A stretch of DNA of 64,000 bases, taken from positions 2,275,001-2,339,000 of the forward strand of contig NZ_CP100647.1 in NCBI RefSeq assembly GCF_024266585.1, written 5' to 3'. Below the pieces are notes generated by a model, which did no database searches, was not told the origin of the DNA, and saw only the letters and a list, made by a program, of their open reading frames with translations. Both the position numbers and the translations under genes were made by a program. Positions 1-9,532 of the stretch are shown here, piece after piece; the stretch's first letter is position 1; the number at the start of each line of letters is the position of its first letter. The stretch comes from Xanthomonas sacchari. Its GTDB lineage: Bacteria; Pseudomonadota; Gammaproteobacteria; Xanthomonadales; Xanthomonadaceae.

Positions 1-521
1 ACGACGGCCACGTGCTGGCCGAGTCCGGGGCGATCCTCGACTATCTGGTGGACCGCTACGACACCGGCTGCACCCTGTCGCCGGCGCCGCAGCCGCTGGA
101 TTCGCCCGAGCGCCTGCGCTACCGCTACTGGATGCACTACGCGGAAGGCTCGGCGATGCCGCCGCTGCTGATGAGCCTGGTGTTCGGGCGGATCCGCTCG
201 GCGAAGATGCCGTTCTTCGCCCGGCCGATCGCCAAGGCCATTGTCGACAAGGCGATGCGCGGCTTCGTCGGGCCACAGCTGCGCCTGCACCTGGACTGGA
301 TGGAGCGCGAGCTGGCGGCCACCGGCTGGTTCGCCGGCGACCGCTTCACCGCCGCGGACGTGCAGATGAGCTTCCCGGTGCAGGCCGCGGCGGCGCGCAT
401 CGGCCTGCAGGCGCATCCGCACCTGGCCGGGTTCGTGCAGCGGATCGAACAGCGCCCCGCCTACCAACGCGCGTTGCAGCAGGGCGGCCCGTTCGAACTG
501 CTCGGCGGTGCGGACGGCTGA
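1..521 (+). CDS. Glutathione S-transferase family protein, C-terminal part (5' end outside window)
   Basis: The reading frame is open from the window edge, with codons starting at base 3, so the start codon lies upstream. The visible part begins at the end of the thioredoxin-like domain with LAESGAILDYL, the usual GST motif in which Glu-Ser contacts the gamma-glutamyl part of glutathione. An all-helical C-terminal domain of about 155 residues follows, with FTAADVQMSFP resembling the conserved N-capping motif of helix 6. It probably conjugates glutathione to electrophiles or reduces peroxides in the cytoplasm; the substrate cannot be told from sequence. The family call is secure and the subclass is not. 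Confidence 0.85.
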   Translation, partial: DGHVLAESGAILDYLVDRYDTGCTLSPAPQPLDSPERLRYRYWMHYAEGSAMPPLLMSLVFGRIRSAKMPFFARPIAKAIVDKAMRGFVGPQLRLHLDWMERELAATGWFAGDRFTAADVQMSFPVQAAAARIGLQAHPHLAGFVQRIEQRPAYQRALQQGGPFELLGGADG

Positions 522-554
522 GCCCGCTTCGCCCCGGCCGCGCCTCCCGCACGC

Positions 555-1448
555 TCAGCGAGCGGCCGGACGCGCCGGGCAGGCGCGCACGAAGGCGATG
601 CTGTCGGCCATGACCGGCAGTGCCGGGTCGTCCTTGCGCAGCGCCAGCACCAGGCGCATGTGGCCGACGCCGGGATAGGTCTTCAGTGTCGCCGGCACCC
701 CGGCGCGCTGCAGCGCGGCCTGCAGCGACTGGCTGTTGTGCGGTGCCACCACCGTGTCGGCGTCGCCGTGCAGCAGCAGCGCCGGCGGCTCGTCGCCGTC
801 GACGAACGTCACCGGCTGCGAACGCTTTTGCTGCGCCGGGTCCTGGCCGAACATGCCGATCAGGTCCGGGTCGGTCAGCGGCAGGAAATCGTAGGGGCCG
901 GCCAGGCCGACCAGGCCGCACAACTGCCGTGGCGACAGGCCCTGTGCCTGCAGCCAGTGGCCGTCGGTGGCCAGCAGCGCGGCGATGTGCGCGCCGGCGG
1001 AGTGGCCCATCAGCACCAGCCGTTGCGGGTCGCCGCCGTAGTCGGCGGCATGGCGCTGGCTCCAGGCGACCGCGGCGGCGGCGTCGCGCATGAAGCCGTC
1101 CAGGGTCACCTGCGGGTACTTGCGGTAGTCCGGCACGATCGCGACCACGCCGTGCCGCGCCAGCGCTTCGCCGGCCCAGCGGTAGTTCTGGCGGTTGCCG
1201 GTCTTCCAGGTGCCGCCGTGGAAGAACACCACCACCGGCGCGTGCTGCACCCCGGCCGGGCGGTACACGTCCAGCGCCAGGCCATGCGCGGCGTCGTAGA
1301 CGATGCCGCGCTGCTCGCTGAGGCCGTTGCGCGAGGAACTGGCGTTGAGGCCGCCGAAGAACAGGCTGCTGCAGGCCGAGACCAGCAGCGAGGACACGGC
1401 GATCAGGACGTTGCGGGGCCAGCGTGGCGGAAACGGACGGTCGGACAT
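555..1448 (-). CDS. Alpha/beta hydrolase (carboxylesterase/lipase type), probable lipoprotein
   Basis: 297 aa. An N-terminal hydrophobic segment (about residues 12-27) ends in LLVSAC, a plausible lipobox with Cys26, so the enzyme is probably envelope-anchored. The fold signatures are HGGTW (oxyanion hole, about residue 77), GHSAG with nucleophile Ser150, LLHGDADTV with the acid Asp, and GVGH with the catalytic His. This matches the BD-FAE/hormone-sensitive-lipase group that hydrolyses short esters. A longer frame upstream runs through repeat-containing intergenic DNA, so the ATG at 1448 giving MSDRPF is the preferred start. It is divergent from selO across a 268-nt spacer containing repeats. 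Confidence 0.85.
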   Translation of the reverse strand: MSDRPFPPRWPRNVLIAVSSLLVSACSSLFFGGLNASSSRNGLSEQRGIVYDAAHGLALDVYRPAGVQHAPVVVFFHGGTWKTGNRQNYRWAGEALARHGVVAIVPDYRKYPQVTLDGFMRDAAAAVAWSQRHAADYGGDPQRLVLMGHSAGAHIAALLATDGHWLQAQGLSPRQLCGLVGLAGPYDFLPLTDPDLIGMFGQDPAQQKRSQPVTFVDGDEPPALLLHGDADTVVAPHNSQSLQAALQRAGVPATLKTYPGVGHMRLVLALRKDDPALPVMADSIAFVRACPARPAAR

Positions 1449-1514
1449 GGGCGATCCCTGAGAGGAGCGCGGAGCATGCCGGATGCCGGTGTCGGCGGCG
1501 AGTGGAGGTGGGGC

Positions 1515-1542
1515 GGGGATTGGGGATCCGGGATTGGGGATT
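1515..1542. repeat. Heptanucleotide tandem repeat (GGGGATT-like, 4 units)
   Basis: Four consecutive 7-nt units: GGGGATT, GGGGATC, CGGGATT and GGGGATT. It lies between the divergent esterase and selO genes. Related arrays occur at 37560-37594 and 50531-50586. Confidence 0.75.
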
Positions 1543-1596
1543 TGCTGGGGCGCGGGCTTCTTGCATGGGCGCTGCGACGTTGCGGCAGTCGGACCC

Positions 1597-1630
1597 GCAC
1601 CCCAACCCTTCTCCCGGGGCGAGAGGGGCT
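1597..1630. repeat. Dispersed intergenic element (CCCCAACCC...CTCCCGGGG), copy 1
   Basis: The core CACCCCAACCC, then TTCTCCCGGGG and a purine-rich GAGAGGGGCT tail, forms a loose palindrome. A near-identical element is at 36302-36341, so this is a dispersed repeat and not a gene-specific site. Confidence 0.55.
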
Positions 1631-1716
1631 TTGCCGGCCCGAGCGGCACCGGGCGTGCACCGTATGCTCACCCTGCGGCCTTTCCAATGCGGGCTACGAC
1701 TTCTACGCTGTTGCCC

Positions 1717-3288
1717 ATGTCTGCCTTGCGTTTCGACAATCGCTTCGTCGCCGAACTGCCCGGCGACCCCGAAACCGGTCCGCGGCGCCGCGAGGTGCTG
1801 GGGGCGTTGTGGTCGCCGGTCGAGCCGACGCCGGTGGCGGCGCCGCGCCTGCTGGCGTATTCGCCGGAGGTGGCGGCCTTGCTCGGGCTGTCCGAGCAGG
1901 ACGTGCGGGCGCCGCAGTTCGCCGCGGTGTTCGCCGGCAATGCACGCTATCCGGGCATGCAGCCTTACGCGGCCAACTACGGCGGCCACCAGTTCGGGCA
2001 TTGGGCCGGGCAGCTCGGCGACGGCCGCGCGATCTCCCTGGGCGAGGCCCTGGGCGCGGGTGGACGGCGCTGGGAGTTGCAGCTCAAGGGTGCCGGGCCC
2101 ACGCCGTACTCGCGCGGCGCCGATGGCCGCGCGGTGCTGCGCTCCTCGATCCGCGAGTTCCTGTGCAGCGAGGCCATGCATCACCTGGGTGTGCCGACCA
2201 CGCGCGCGCTGAGCCTGGTCGGCACCGGCGAGACGGTGGTGCGCGACATGTTCTACGACGGTCATCCGCGCGCCGAACCGGGCGCGGTGGTGTGCCGGGT
2301 GGCGCCGTCGTTCGTGCGCTTCGGCAGTTTCGAGCTGCCGGCCGCGCGCGGCGACACGGCGCTGCTGCGGCGCCTGGCCGACCTGGTGATCGCGCGCGAT
2401 TTCCCGGAACTGCAGGGCGCCGGCGGCGCGCGCGATGCGGCCTGGTTCGCCGAGATCTGCGCGCGTACCGCGCGCATGGTGGCGCACTGGATGCGGGTCG
2501 GCTTCGTGCACGGGGTGATGAACACCGACAACATGTCGATCCTGGGGCTGACCATCGACTACGGCCCGTACGGCTGGGTCGACGACTACGACCCGGACTG
2601 GACTCCGAACGCCACCGACGCGCAGGGGCGACGCTACCGCTTCGGCACCCAGCCGCAGGTCGCGTACTGGAACCTGGGGCGGCTGGCCCAGGCGCTGGCG
2701 CCGCTGTTCGGCGACGTGGCACCGCTGCACGATGGGCTGGAGCGGTTCCGCACCGAATACGCGCAGGCCGAGCGCGCCAGCATCGCCGCCAAGCTCGGCC
2801 TGGAGACCTGCGGCGACTCCGATGTGGCGTTGATGGACGCGTTGCTGGACCTGCTGCAGCAGGGCGAAGTCGACATGACCCTGTGGTTCCGCGGGCTGAG
2901 CGCGCTGCCGCGGCAGGCGTGGACGCCGGCGCAGGCGCTGGCGGCGCTGGCCGAGGCGTTCTACGACCCCGCCAGGCTGGCGGCGCGGGCGCCGGCGTTC
3001 GAGGCCTGGCTGGCGCGCTATGCGCAGCGCCTGCGGCAGGATCCGTTGCCCGCTGCCGCGCGCGTGGAGAAGATGCGCGCGGCCAACCCGCGCTACGTGC
3101 TGCGCAACTACCTGGCGCAGCAGGCGATCGACCGGGCCGAGCAGGGCGACACCGGCGGCATCGACGAGTTGCTGGAGGTGATGCGCCATCCCTACGACGA
3201 GCAGCCCGGGCGCGAGGCCTTCGCGGCCAAACGCCCGGACTGGGCGCGGAGCCGGGCCGGCTGTTCGATGCTGTCGTGCAGTTCCTGA
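1717..3288 (+). CDS. selO: Protein adenylyltransferase SelO (YdiU/UPF0061)
   Basis: 523 aa, the usual length for bacterial SelO. This pseudokinase-fold enzyme transfers AMP from ATP to Ser, Thr or Tyr of target proteins and is linked to redox stress and glutathionylation. The conserved core is present: [57 protein letters not shown], and [20 protein letters not shown] with the Asn/Asp metal-binding and base residues. The protein ends in Cys-Ser-Ser; in animal SelO the matching position near the C terminus is selenocysteine, so the bacterial Cys form is intact. ATG at 1717 was chosen because homology begins there; ATG at 1687 is in frame but adds non-conserved residues. No operon partner. Confidence 0.95.
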   Translation: MSALRFDNRFVAELPGDPETGPRRREVLGALWSPVEPTPVAAPRLLAYSPEVAALLGLSEQDVRAPQFAAVFAGNARYPGMQPYAANYGGHQFGHWAGQLGDGRAISLGEALGAGGRRWELQLKGAGPTPYSRGADGRAVLRSSIREFLCSEAMHHLGVPTTRALSLVGTGETVVRDMFYDGHPRAEPGAVVCRVAPSFVRFGSFELPAARGDTALLRRLADLVIARDFPELQGAGGARDAAWFAEICARTARMVAHWMRVGFVHGVMNTDNMSILGLTIDYGPYGWVDDYDPDWTPNATDAQGRRYRFGTQPQVAYWNLGRLAQALAPLFGDVAPLHDGLERFRTEYAQAERASIAAKLGLETCGDSDVALMDALLDLLQQGEVDMTLWFRGLSALPRQAWTPAQALAALAEAFYDPARLAARAPAFEAWLARYAQRLRQDPLPAAARVEKMRAANPRYVLRNYLAQQAIDRAEQGDTGGIDELLEVMRHPYDEQPGREAFAAKRPDWARSRAGCSMLSCSS

Positions 3289-3307
3289 GCGGGGCCGGCG
3301 CGTGCGC

Positions 3308-4012
3308 TCAGGACGGCATCGCGCCGCGGTAGCGCCAGGCGGCCAGGAAGGTCGCCACCACTTCTTCCGCCAGCGCCTGCTGCGCGGCCGCGTCCGGCGC
3401 CTGCCCGTTGAGCATCGCACCGGGATAGGCGTAGCCGAAGGTGGCGCCGATGAACGCGGTGGCGGCGAGGAAGGGCGTGCCGACCTGCACGTCGCCACGC
3501 GCGTGCAGGGTCTGCAGCAAGGCGCTCAGGCGCTCGCGCAGGCGGCCGGCGCGGCGCCGGTGCAGCGACTGCAGCAGGTCCGGCATCTGCGCGCTGGCCT
3601 GCACCAGCAGGCGATGCAGGCGCAAGGCGTTGGGCGCGTACAGGTGCGCGGGCACGGTCACCGCGATCTGCCGCAGGGTCGCAGGCAGGTCCTGCGCGGT
3701 GGCGCTGCCGATGTTCTCCAGGCGGGTCTGCAGTTCCTCGCTCAAGGCCTCGAACACCTGCATCAGCAGCTCGGCCTTGCTGGCGAAATGGTTGTACAGG
3801 CTCTGCCGGGTCAGCCCGGCCCGGCTGGCGATCTGTTCCAGCGACACCTCCAGCCCGTGCTCCAGCAGCAGCATGCGCGCCGCCGCCAGCAGGCGCTGTC
3901 GCGCCAGCGCCGGCCGTCCGCGCGGGCGGGTGGGCGCGCCCGATGCCGCTGCCCCCGGCGCCGTGGCCACTGCCTGTGCCTCCTGGCGGGCAAGGGGTTT
4001 GCTTCCCTTCAT
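3308..4012 (-). CDS. TetR/AcrR-family transcriptional repressor
   Basis: 234 aa. A basic, low-complexity N-terminal tail precedes a TetR helix-turn-helix at about residues 38-85 (LARQRLLAAARMLLLEHG, then ASRAGLTRQSLYNHFASKAELL). The C-terminal two thirds is the variable ligand-binding and dimerisation domain. It is transcribed divergently from the RND adaptor/pump pair with only 62 nt between start codons, the classic arrangement for a local repressor of efflux (compare acrR, mexZ, smeT). It most likely represses the pump and itself until an effector binds; this is inference from context. The C-terminal end is nearly convergent with selO (19 nt apart). Confidence 0.9.
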   Translation of the reverse strand: MKGSKPLARQEAQAVATAPGAAASGAPTRPRGRPALARQRLLAAARMLLLEHGLEVSLEQIASRAGLTRQSLYNHFASKAELLMQVFEALSEELQTRLENIGSATAQDLPATLRQIAVTVPAHLYAPNALRLHRLLVQASAQMPDLLQSLHRRRAGRLRERLSALLQTLHARGDVQVGTPFLAATAFIGATFGYAYPGAMLNGQAPDAAAQQALAEEVVATFLAAWRYRGAMPS

Positions 4013-4027
4013 GATTGTTTTTTTGTC

Positions 4028-4042
4028 TTTAAGTAAATTAAA
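4028..4042. promoter_or_regulatory. Candidate TetR operator in the divergent efflux promoter
   Basis: The perfect inverted repeat TTTAA-GTAAA-TTAAA lies in the very AT-rich 62-nt gap between the tetR-like gene and the efflux adaptor gene. Such AT-rich palindromes between a TetR gene and its target are typical operators, but the arms are short and the AT richness could also reflect the promoter itself. Confidence 0.4.
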
Positions 4043-4074
4043 TGATCCCCCTCGTCGTCCCCAGGATCAAGCGC

Positions 4075-5235
4075 ATGCCCGCGCCTTTCGTCCAGCGCCG
4101 CCGCGCGCTGCCGTTGCTGCTGTCCGTCGTCGTGCTCGCGTTCGCCGGCTGCAAGGGCGGGGGCCAGGCAGCGGCGCCGGCGGCGAAGATGGTGGAGGTG
4201 GTGACCCTGCAGCCGCAGAGCGTGCCGTTGAGCGTGGAGCTGGCCGGGCGCACCGTGGCCTCGGAGGAATCGGAGGTGCGGCCGCAGGTCAGCGGCATCC
4301 TGCGCCAGCGGCTGTTCGAGGAGGGCGCCACGGTGCGGGCCGGGCAGCCGCTGTTCCAGATCGAGCCGACCCTGTACCAAGCCGCCGCGAACCAGGCCCA
4401 GGCCAACCTGGCCACCGCCGAGGCCACGCTGGCCGCCGCCACGCTGCGCGCCGAGCGCTATCGCACCCTGGGCAAGACCCAATTGGCCGCGCAACAGGAC
4501 GTGGACGATGCGCAGGCCGCCTACAAGCAGGCGCTGGCCAGCCGCGACGCGCAACGCGCGGCGCTGGACACCGCGCGCACGCAGCTGCGCTTCGCCACCG
4601 TGCTGGCGCCGATCGGCGGGCGCATCGGCCGCGCGCGGGTGACGCCCGGCGCGCTGGTCACCGCCAACCAGACCGACGCCATCGCCAAGATCCAGCGGCT
4701 GGATCCGATGAACGTGGACATCACCCAGTCCGGCAACCAGTTCCTGGCGCTGCGCCGGGCGATCGCCGCCGGCGGCGTGCAGCCGGCCAGCACGCAGGTG
4801 CGGCTGACCCTGTCCGACGGCACCGAATACCCGCTGCCGGGCACGCTGGAATTCGCCGACCTCGACGTGGAGGAAACCACCGGCGCGGTCACCCTGCGCG
4901 CGCGCTTCCCCAATCCCGACGCGCAACTGCTGCCGGGCATGTACGTGCGTGCGCTGGTCGGGCAGGGCGTGCGCCAGCAGGCCTTGCTGGTGCCGCAGGC
5001 GGCGGTGGACCGCACGCCGCGCGGCGAGGCGGTGGCCTGGGTGGTGGGCGCCGACAACGTGGTGCGCCAGCGCGAGTTCACCACGCTGCGCGCGGTCGGT
5101 AACCGCTGGCTGGTCGGCGATGGCCTCAAGCCCGGCGAGCGGGTGGTGGTGGCGGGCCGGCAGGGCCTCAGCGACGGCGCCAAGGTGACGGTGAAGGCCG
5201 CCGTCACGGCCGCCCCTGCCGCCGGCCAGGGCTGA
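4075..5235 (+). CDS. RND efflux periplasmic adaptor (membrane fusion protein, AcrA/MexA type)
   Basis: 386 aa. A signal peptide ending LAFAGC (Cys26) marks a lipoprotein tethered to the inner membrane. Then come the lipoyl half-motifs (EVRPQVSGILRQRLFEEGATVRAGQPLF), an alpha-hairpin rich in Ala/Gln/Arg (about residues 90-150), the second lipoyl half (ATVLAPIGGRIGRA), the beta-barrel, and the membrane-proximal domain. It links the inner-membrane pump to an outer-membrane channel. ATG at 4075 is preferred because AGGA lies 9 nt upstream; an in-frame ATG at 4042 would overlap the candidate operator. The pump gene starts 6 nt after the stop. Confidence 0.93.
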   Translation: MPAPFVQRRRALPLLLSVVVLAFAGCKGGGQAAAPAAKMVEVVTLQPQSVPLSVELAGRTVASEESEVRPQVSGILRQRLFEEGATVRAGQPLFQIEPTLYQAAANQAQANLATAEATLAAATLRAERYRTLGKTQLAAQQDVDDAQAAYKQALASRDAQRAALDTARTQLRFATVLAPIGGRIGRARVTPGALVTANQTDAIAKIQRLDPMNVDITQSGNQFLALRRAIAAGGVQPASTQVRLTLSDGTEYPLPGTLEFADLDVEETTGAVTLRARFPNPDAQLLPGMYVRALVGQGVRQQALLVPQAAVDRTPRGEAVAWVVGADNVVRQREFTTLRAVGNRWLVGDGLKPGERVVVAGRQGLSDGAKVTVKAAVTAAPAAGQG

Positions 5236-5241
5236 GCCGGC

Positions 5242-8200
5242 ATGCTGCCGCGTTTCTTCATCCACCGCCCGATCTTCGCCTGGGTCCTGGCGATCTGCAT
5301 CATGGCCGCCGGCGCCATCGCCGTGTTCACCCTGCCGATCGAGCAGTACCCGGACATCGCCCCGCCGTCGGTGAATGTCACCGCCACCTACAACGGCGCC
5401 TCGGCGCAGACGGTGGAGGACAGCGTCACCCAGGTGATCGAACAGCAGATCAAGGGCATCGACCACCTGTTGTACTTCTCCTCGACCAGTTCCTCGTCCG
5501 GGCAGGCGCGGATCAGCATCACCTTCGACCAGGCGGCCAATCCCGACATCGCCCAGGTGCAGGTGCAGAACGCGGTCAACCAGGCGCTCAACCGCCTGCC
5601 GCAGGAAGTGCAGCAGCAGGGCGTGACCGTGGCCAAGTCGCAGGGCGACAGCCTGATGGCGGTGGCGCTGTACGACCGCACCGACCGCATGGACAACGTC
5701 GACATCTCCGACTACCTGGTCAGCACCCTGCAGGACCCGATCAGCCGCATCAACGGCGTCGGCGAGATCAACGTGTTCGGCGCGCAGTACGCGATGCGGG
5801 TGTGGCTGGACCCGCACAAGCTCAATGCCTACCAACTGATGCCCGGCGACGTGCGCAGCGCGATCCTGGCGCAGAACACCCAGGTGACCGCTGGCGAACT
5901 CGGCGCGCTACCTACTGGCGCCGAGCAGGAACTCAACGCCACGGTGACCGCGCAGTCGCGGCTGCAGACGCCCGAGCAGTTCCGCCAGATCATCCTGGCC
6001 ACGCGCGCGGACGGCTCCAGCGTGCGCCTGGGCGATGTGGCGCGGGTGGAGATCGGCGCGGAGAACTACCAGAACAACGCCACCCTCAACGGCCACCCGG
6101 CGTCCGGGTTCTCGGTGACGCTGTCGGCCGGCGCCAATGCGATCGCCACCTCCGACGCGATCCACGCCACCATCGAACGGCTCAAGCCGACCTTCCCGCC
6201 GGGCCTGGACGTGGCCTATCCGCGCGACAGCACGCCGTTCGTGCGGATCTCGATCGAGAACGTGGTGCACACCCTGGCCGAGGCCATCGTGCTGGTGGTG
6301 GTGGTGATGTTCCTGTTCCTGCAGAACGCCCGCGCCACGCTGATCCCGGCGATCACCGTGCCGGTGGTGCTGCTGGGCACCTTCGGCATCCTCGCCGCGG
6401 CCGGCTTCACCATCAACACGCTGACCCTGTTCGCGATGGTGCTGGCGATCGGTCTGCTGGTCGACGACGCCATCGTGGTGGTGGAGAACGTCGAGCGGAT
6501 CATGCACGAGGAGCACCTGCCGCCGCGCGAGGCCACCGAGCGCTCGATGGGCGAGATCACCGGCGCGCTGGTCGGCATCACCGTGGTGCTGGGCGCGGTG
6601 TTCCTGCCGATGGCGTTCTTCGGCGGCTCCACCGGCATCATCTACCGGCAGTTCTCCATCACCATCGCCTCGGCGATGGCGCTGTCGGCGCTGGTCGCGC
6701 TGACCCTGACCCCGGCGCTGTGCGCGACCCTGCTCAAGCCGGTGGAGCAGGAACGCAAGCTCGGTCGCTTCTTCCGGTGGTTCAACCGCAGCGTCGAGCG
6801 CGGCCAGCAGGCCTACCAGCGGCGCCTCGGCACCGTGCTGCAGCGGCCGCGGCGCTGGCTGGCGCTGTATGCGCTGGTGGTGCTGGCGATGGTCGTGCTG
6901 TACATGCGCATGCCCACCGGCTTCCTGCCGGTGGAGGACCAGGGCCAGGTGCAGATCCAGTTCACCACCCCGGAAGGCACGCCGCTGGCCAAGACCCAGG
7001 CGCTGGGCGATCGCATCAGCGACTACTTCATGACCCACGAGAAGGCCAATCTCACCGCGATCTTCATGGTGGTGGGCCGCAACAACGCCGGCACCGGGCA
7101 GAACGCCGGCCAGGCCTTCGTGGCGCTCAGGCCGTGGGGGGAGCGCAATCGCGACAATACCGCGCAGGCCATCATCGACCGCGCCAACGCGCATTTCCGC
7201 AACGTCGGCGACGCCAAGATCAGCGTGCTGTCGCCGCCGGCGGTGCGCGGCCTGGGCCAGTCCAGCGGCTTCGAGCTGTGGATCCGCGACAGCGACGGCG
7301 CCGGCCGCGCGGCGTTGCTGAAGGCGCAGCAGCAGGTGCTCAAGGACGCCGGCGACGATCCGCAGCTGACCGCGGTGCGGCTCAACGGCCTGGGCGACAA
7401 GGCGCAGCTGCAGGTGGACATCGACCACGCCCAGGCCAGCGCGCTGGGCCTGGCGCAGAGCGACATCAACGCCACCCTGGCCACCGCCTGGGGCGGCAGC
7501 TACGTCAACGACTTCATCGACCGCGGCCGGGTCAAGCGCGTGTACGTGCAGGGCGATGCGCCGTACCGCGCGCTGCCGGAGGACATCGCGCAGTGGTACG
7601 TGCGCGGCAGCGGCGGGCAGATGGCGCCGTTCGCCAGCTTCGCCAGCACCCACTGGACCCGCGGCCCGCAACTGCAGCAGCGCTTCAACGGCTTGCCGGC
7701 GGCGCAGATCCAGGGCGGTGCGGCGGCCGGCAGCAGTTCCGGCGAGGCGATGCAGCGGATGCAGGCGCTGGTGGCCAAGCAGCAGGGCTTCGATCTGCAG
7801 TGGAGCGGGCTGTCCTACCAGGAGCAGCTGTCCAGCAACCAGACGCTGTGGCTGTACACCGCCTCGATCCTGTTCATTTTCCTGTGCCTGGCGGCACTGT
7901 ACGAGAGCTGGTCGATCCCGGTGGCGGTGCTGCTGGTGATTCCGCTGGGCGTGGTCGGCACGGTGCTGGTGACCACGCTGGCCGGGTTCGTCAACGACAT
8001 CTATTTCCAGGTGGGCCTGCTGACCACGATCGGCCTGTCGGCGAAGAACGCGATCCTGATCGTCGAGTTCGCCGAAGCGCGGCAGCGCGCGGGCATGCCG
8101 TTGCTCGAGGCGACGCTGGAAGGCGCGCGGCTGCGCCTGCGGCCGATCGTGATGACCTCGCTGGCGTTCGTCGCCGGCGTGCTGCCGCTGGCGCTGTCCA

Positions 8201-8367
8201 CCGGCGCCGGCGCCTCCAGCCGCCGCGAGATCGGCGTGTGCGTGATCGGCGGCATGGTCACCGGCACCGCGCTGGCGGTGCTGCTGGTGCCGCTGTTCTT
8301 CGTGCTGGTGCGGCGCGCGCTGCGGCGCAACCCGGCGGATGCGGCAACGGCGGCGCACAGCGGGTAG
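5242..8367 (+). CDS. RND multidrug efflux permease (HAE1 family, AcrB/MexB/MexF-like)
   Basis: 1041 aa, normal for HAE1 pumps. It starts with the family hallmark MLPRFFIHRPIFAWVLA and TLPIEQYPDIAPP. Proton relay Asp408-Asp409 lie in GLLVDDAIVVVENVER (TM4), and the second TM bundle near the C terminus carries SAKNAILIVEFA and RLRPIVMTSLAF. Two large periplasmic porter loops lie between TM1/2 and TM7/8. It is a proton-driven homotrimer exporting hydrophobic or amphiphilic drugs with the adaptor encoded just upstream. No outer-membrane factor gene follows, so it probably borrows a TolC/OprM-like channel encoded elsewhere. It is the second and last gene of the operon controlled by the divergent TetR protein. 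Confidence 0.96.
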   Translation: MLPRFFIHRPIFAWVLAICIMAAGAIAVFTLPIEQYPDIAPPSVNVTATYNGASAQTVEDSVTQVIEQQIKGIDHLLYFSSTSSSSGQARISITFDQAANPDIAQVQVQNAVNQALNRLPQEVQQQGVTVAKSQGDSLMAVALYDRTDRMDNVDISDYLVSTLQDPISRINGVGEINVFGAQYAMRVWLDPHKLNAYQLMPGDVRSAILAQNTQVTAGELGALPTGAEQELNATVTAQSRLQTPEQFRQIILATRADGSSVRLGDVARVEIGAENYQNNATLNGHPASGFSVTLSAGANAIATSDAIHATIERLKPTFPPGLDVAYPRDSTPFVRISIENVVHTLAEAIVLVVVVMFLFLQNARATLIPAITVPVVLLGTFGILAAAGFTINTLTLFAMVLAIGLLVDDAIVVVENVERIMHEEHLPPREATERSMGEITGALVGITVVLGAVFLPMAFFGGSTGIIYRQFSITIASAMALSALVALTLTPALCATLLKPVEQERKLGRFFRWFNRSVERGQQAYQRRLGTVLQRPRRWLALYALVVLAMVVLYMRMPTGFLPVEDQGQVQIQFTTPEGTPLAKTQALGDRISDYFMTHEKANLTAIFMVVGRNNAGTGQNAGQAFVALRPWGERNRDNTAQAIIDRANAHFRNVGDAKISVLSPPAVRGLGQSSGFELWIRDSDGAGRAALLKAQQQVLKDAGDDPQLTAVRLNGLGDKAQLQVDIDHAQASALGLAQSDINATLATAWGGSYVNDFIDRGRVKRVYVQGDAPYRALPEDIAQWYVRGSGGQMAPFASFASTHWTRGPQLQQRFNGLPAAQIQGGAAAGSSSGEAMQRMQALVAKQQGFDLQWSGLSYQEQLSSNQTLWLYTASILFIFLCLAALYESWSIPVAVLLVIPLGVVGTVLVTTLAGFVNDIYFQVGLLTTIGLSAKNAILIVEFAEARQRAGMPLLEATLEGARLRLRPIVMTSLAFVAGVLPLALSTGAGASSRREIGVCVIGGMVTGTALAVLLVPLFFVLVRRALRRNPADAATAAHSG

Positions 8368-8415
8368 GATGTCACGCCCTTACTGGATCGTCCCGGCCCG
8401 CCGGGACGCGCGACC

Positions 8416-8955
8416 ATGACCGACGCCGTTGCCGAACCCCTGTCCTGGGCCACCCGAATCCGCGACGTGCCGGACTTCCCCAAGCCCGGCATCCTGTTCA
8501 AGGACATCACTCCGCTGCTGGCCGACGGGCCGGATTTCGCCTCCGCCCTGGATGCGCTGGCCCAGCCCTGGCGCGGCACCCCGCTGGACGTGGTGCTGGG
8601 CATCGAGGCGCGCGGCTTCATCCTCGGCGCGCCGCTGGCGCACGAACTGCGCGTGGGGTTCGTACCGGTGCGCAAGCCCGGCAAGCTGCCGGCGCAGACC
8701 CTGGCCCAGGACTACGGCCTGGAGTACGGCCGCGACCGCATCGAGATCCATGCCGACGCGCTGCAGCCGGGCATGCGCGTGCTGCTGGTCGACGACGTGC
8801 TGGCCACCGGCGGCACCCTGCTGGCGGCGCTGGCGCTGGCGCAGCGGGTGGGCGCCGAGGTGGTCGCGGCAACGGTGCTGGTGGAACTGGCCGCGCTGGG
8901 CGCGCGGGCGCGCTGGCCGGCGGACATTCCGCTCACCGCGCCGCTGCGCTACTGA
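8416..8955 (+). CDS. apt: Adenine phosphoribosyltransferase
   Basis: 179 aa. It converts adenine and PRPP to AMP and PPi in purine salvage. The PRPP-binding signature [13 protein letters not shown] is at residues 122-134, the N-terminal adenine-site segment [20 protein letters not shown] at about 16-35, and [14 protein letters not shown] follows at about 62-75. Length and layout match type I APRTs such as E. coli Apt. It starts 48 nt after the efflux pump stop and seems functionally unrelated to it. The start ATG follows GGGACG, a weak ribosome site. Confidence 0.96.
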   Translation: MTDAVAEPLSWATRIRDVPDFPKPGILFKDITPLLADGPDFASALDALAQPWRGTPLDVVLGIEARGFILGAPLAHELRVGFVPVRKPGKLPAQTLAQDYGLEYGRDRIEIHADALQPGMRVLLVDDVLATGGTLLAALALAQRVGAEVVAATVLVELAALGARARWPADIPLTAPLRY

Positions 8956-9013
8956 GGCCGGAGGCTGCGCGCGGGCGAGGCCGGCAGCGGTCGCACCCGC
9001 GCCGGCAGCCGGC

Positions 9014-9532
9014 TCAATGCGGGTAGATCACGTCCTCCAGCGCCGGGTCGGCATGCGCGGCGGCGTGGCTCAGCTTGCCGTCGAACGGGCCGACCTTGCA
9101 GATCCGCCCGTCGTCGGCGAACACCAACTGCAGGCCGTGTTCCTGTTCCCAGTCGCAGTTGCATTCCAGGCTGATGCGCAGGCGGCCGTCGCGATGGCGA
9201 CGGACATAGGCTTCGCTGCCGAAGCGCACGTGCGCCCACACCTCGGCGGGGCTGGCGATGTCCGGCGAAGGCCATCCGTACTTGGCGCACAGCGCCTGCG
9301 TGTGCCGGTAGTAGGCGAACACGTGCGGCGCGGCCGCGGCGAACACCGCGGCGTCGAGCTGCAGGAAGGTCTCGATGGCGGGTGCCGCGTCGGCCGGGAC
9401 GTCGCCGGCGTCGCACCCCACCAGCACGAAGCAGCAGGTGTCGCGCATCCACGGCACCGGCACCGCATCGCTCCACAGGTTGCCGTCCTCGTCCGGGTGC
9501 AGCGACGCCAGGATCTGCGCAGTCGCGCTCAC
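9014..9532 (-). CDS. Conserved hypothetical protein (DUF6985-like), coupled to dbpA
   Basis: 172 aa, soluble, acidic, with no signal peptide. The GTG start at 9532 overlaps the dbpA stop (GTGA), so translation is probably coupled to dbpA and the two form an operon. The middle contains FAYYRHTQALCAKYGW and a C-terminal beta-rich part with ISLECNCDWEQEHGLQLVF and GRICKVGPFDG, resembling uncharacterised DUF6985-type proteins often found in bacterial accessory loci. I do not recognise a catalytic site. The DUF assignment is from memory of the pattern and is tentative. Confidence 0.7.
   Translation of the reverse strand: MSATAQILASLHPDEDGNLWSDAVPVPWMRDTCCFVLVGCDAGDVPADAAPAIETFLQLDAAVFAAAAPHVFAYYRHTQALCAKYGWPSPDIASPAEVWAHVRFGSEAYVRRHRDGRLRISLECNCDWEQEHGLQLVFADDGRICKVGPFDGKLSHAAAHADPALEDVIYPH

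Noticed and set aside
346..3498. A 1050-codon open frame on the minus strand across the esterase and selO genes
   Set aside because: It is Arg/Pro/Ala-rich and has no domain; the long frame is a product of GC-rich codon usage on the opposite strand.
8370..8392. TGTCACG followed by CGTC upstream of apt, resembling the ECF41 promoter
   Set aside because: The spacer is 12 nt instead of 16, so the two elements would not be read together.
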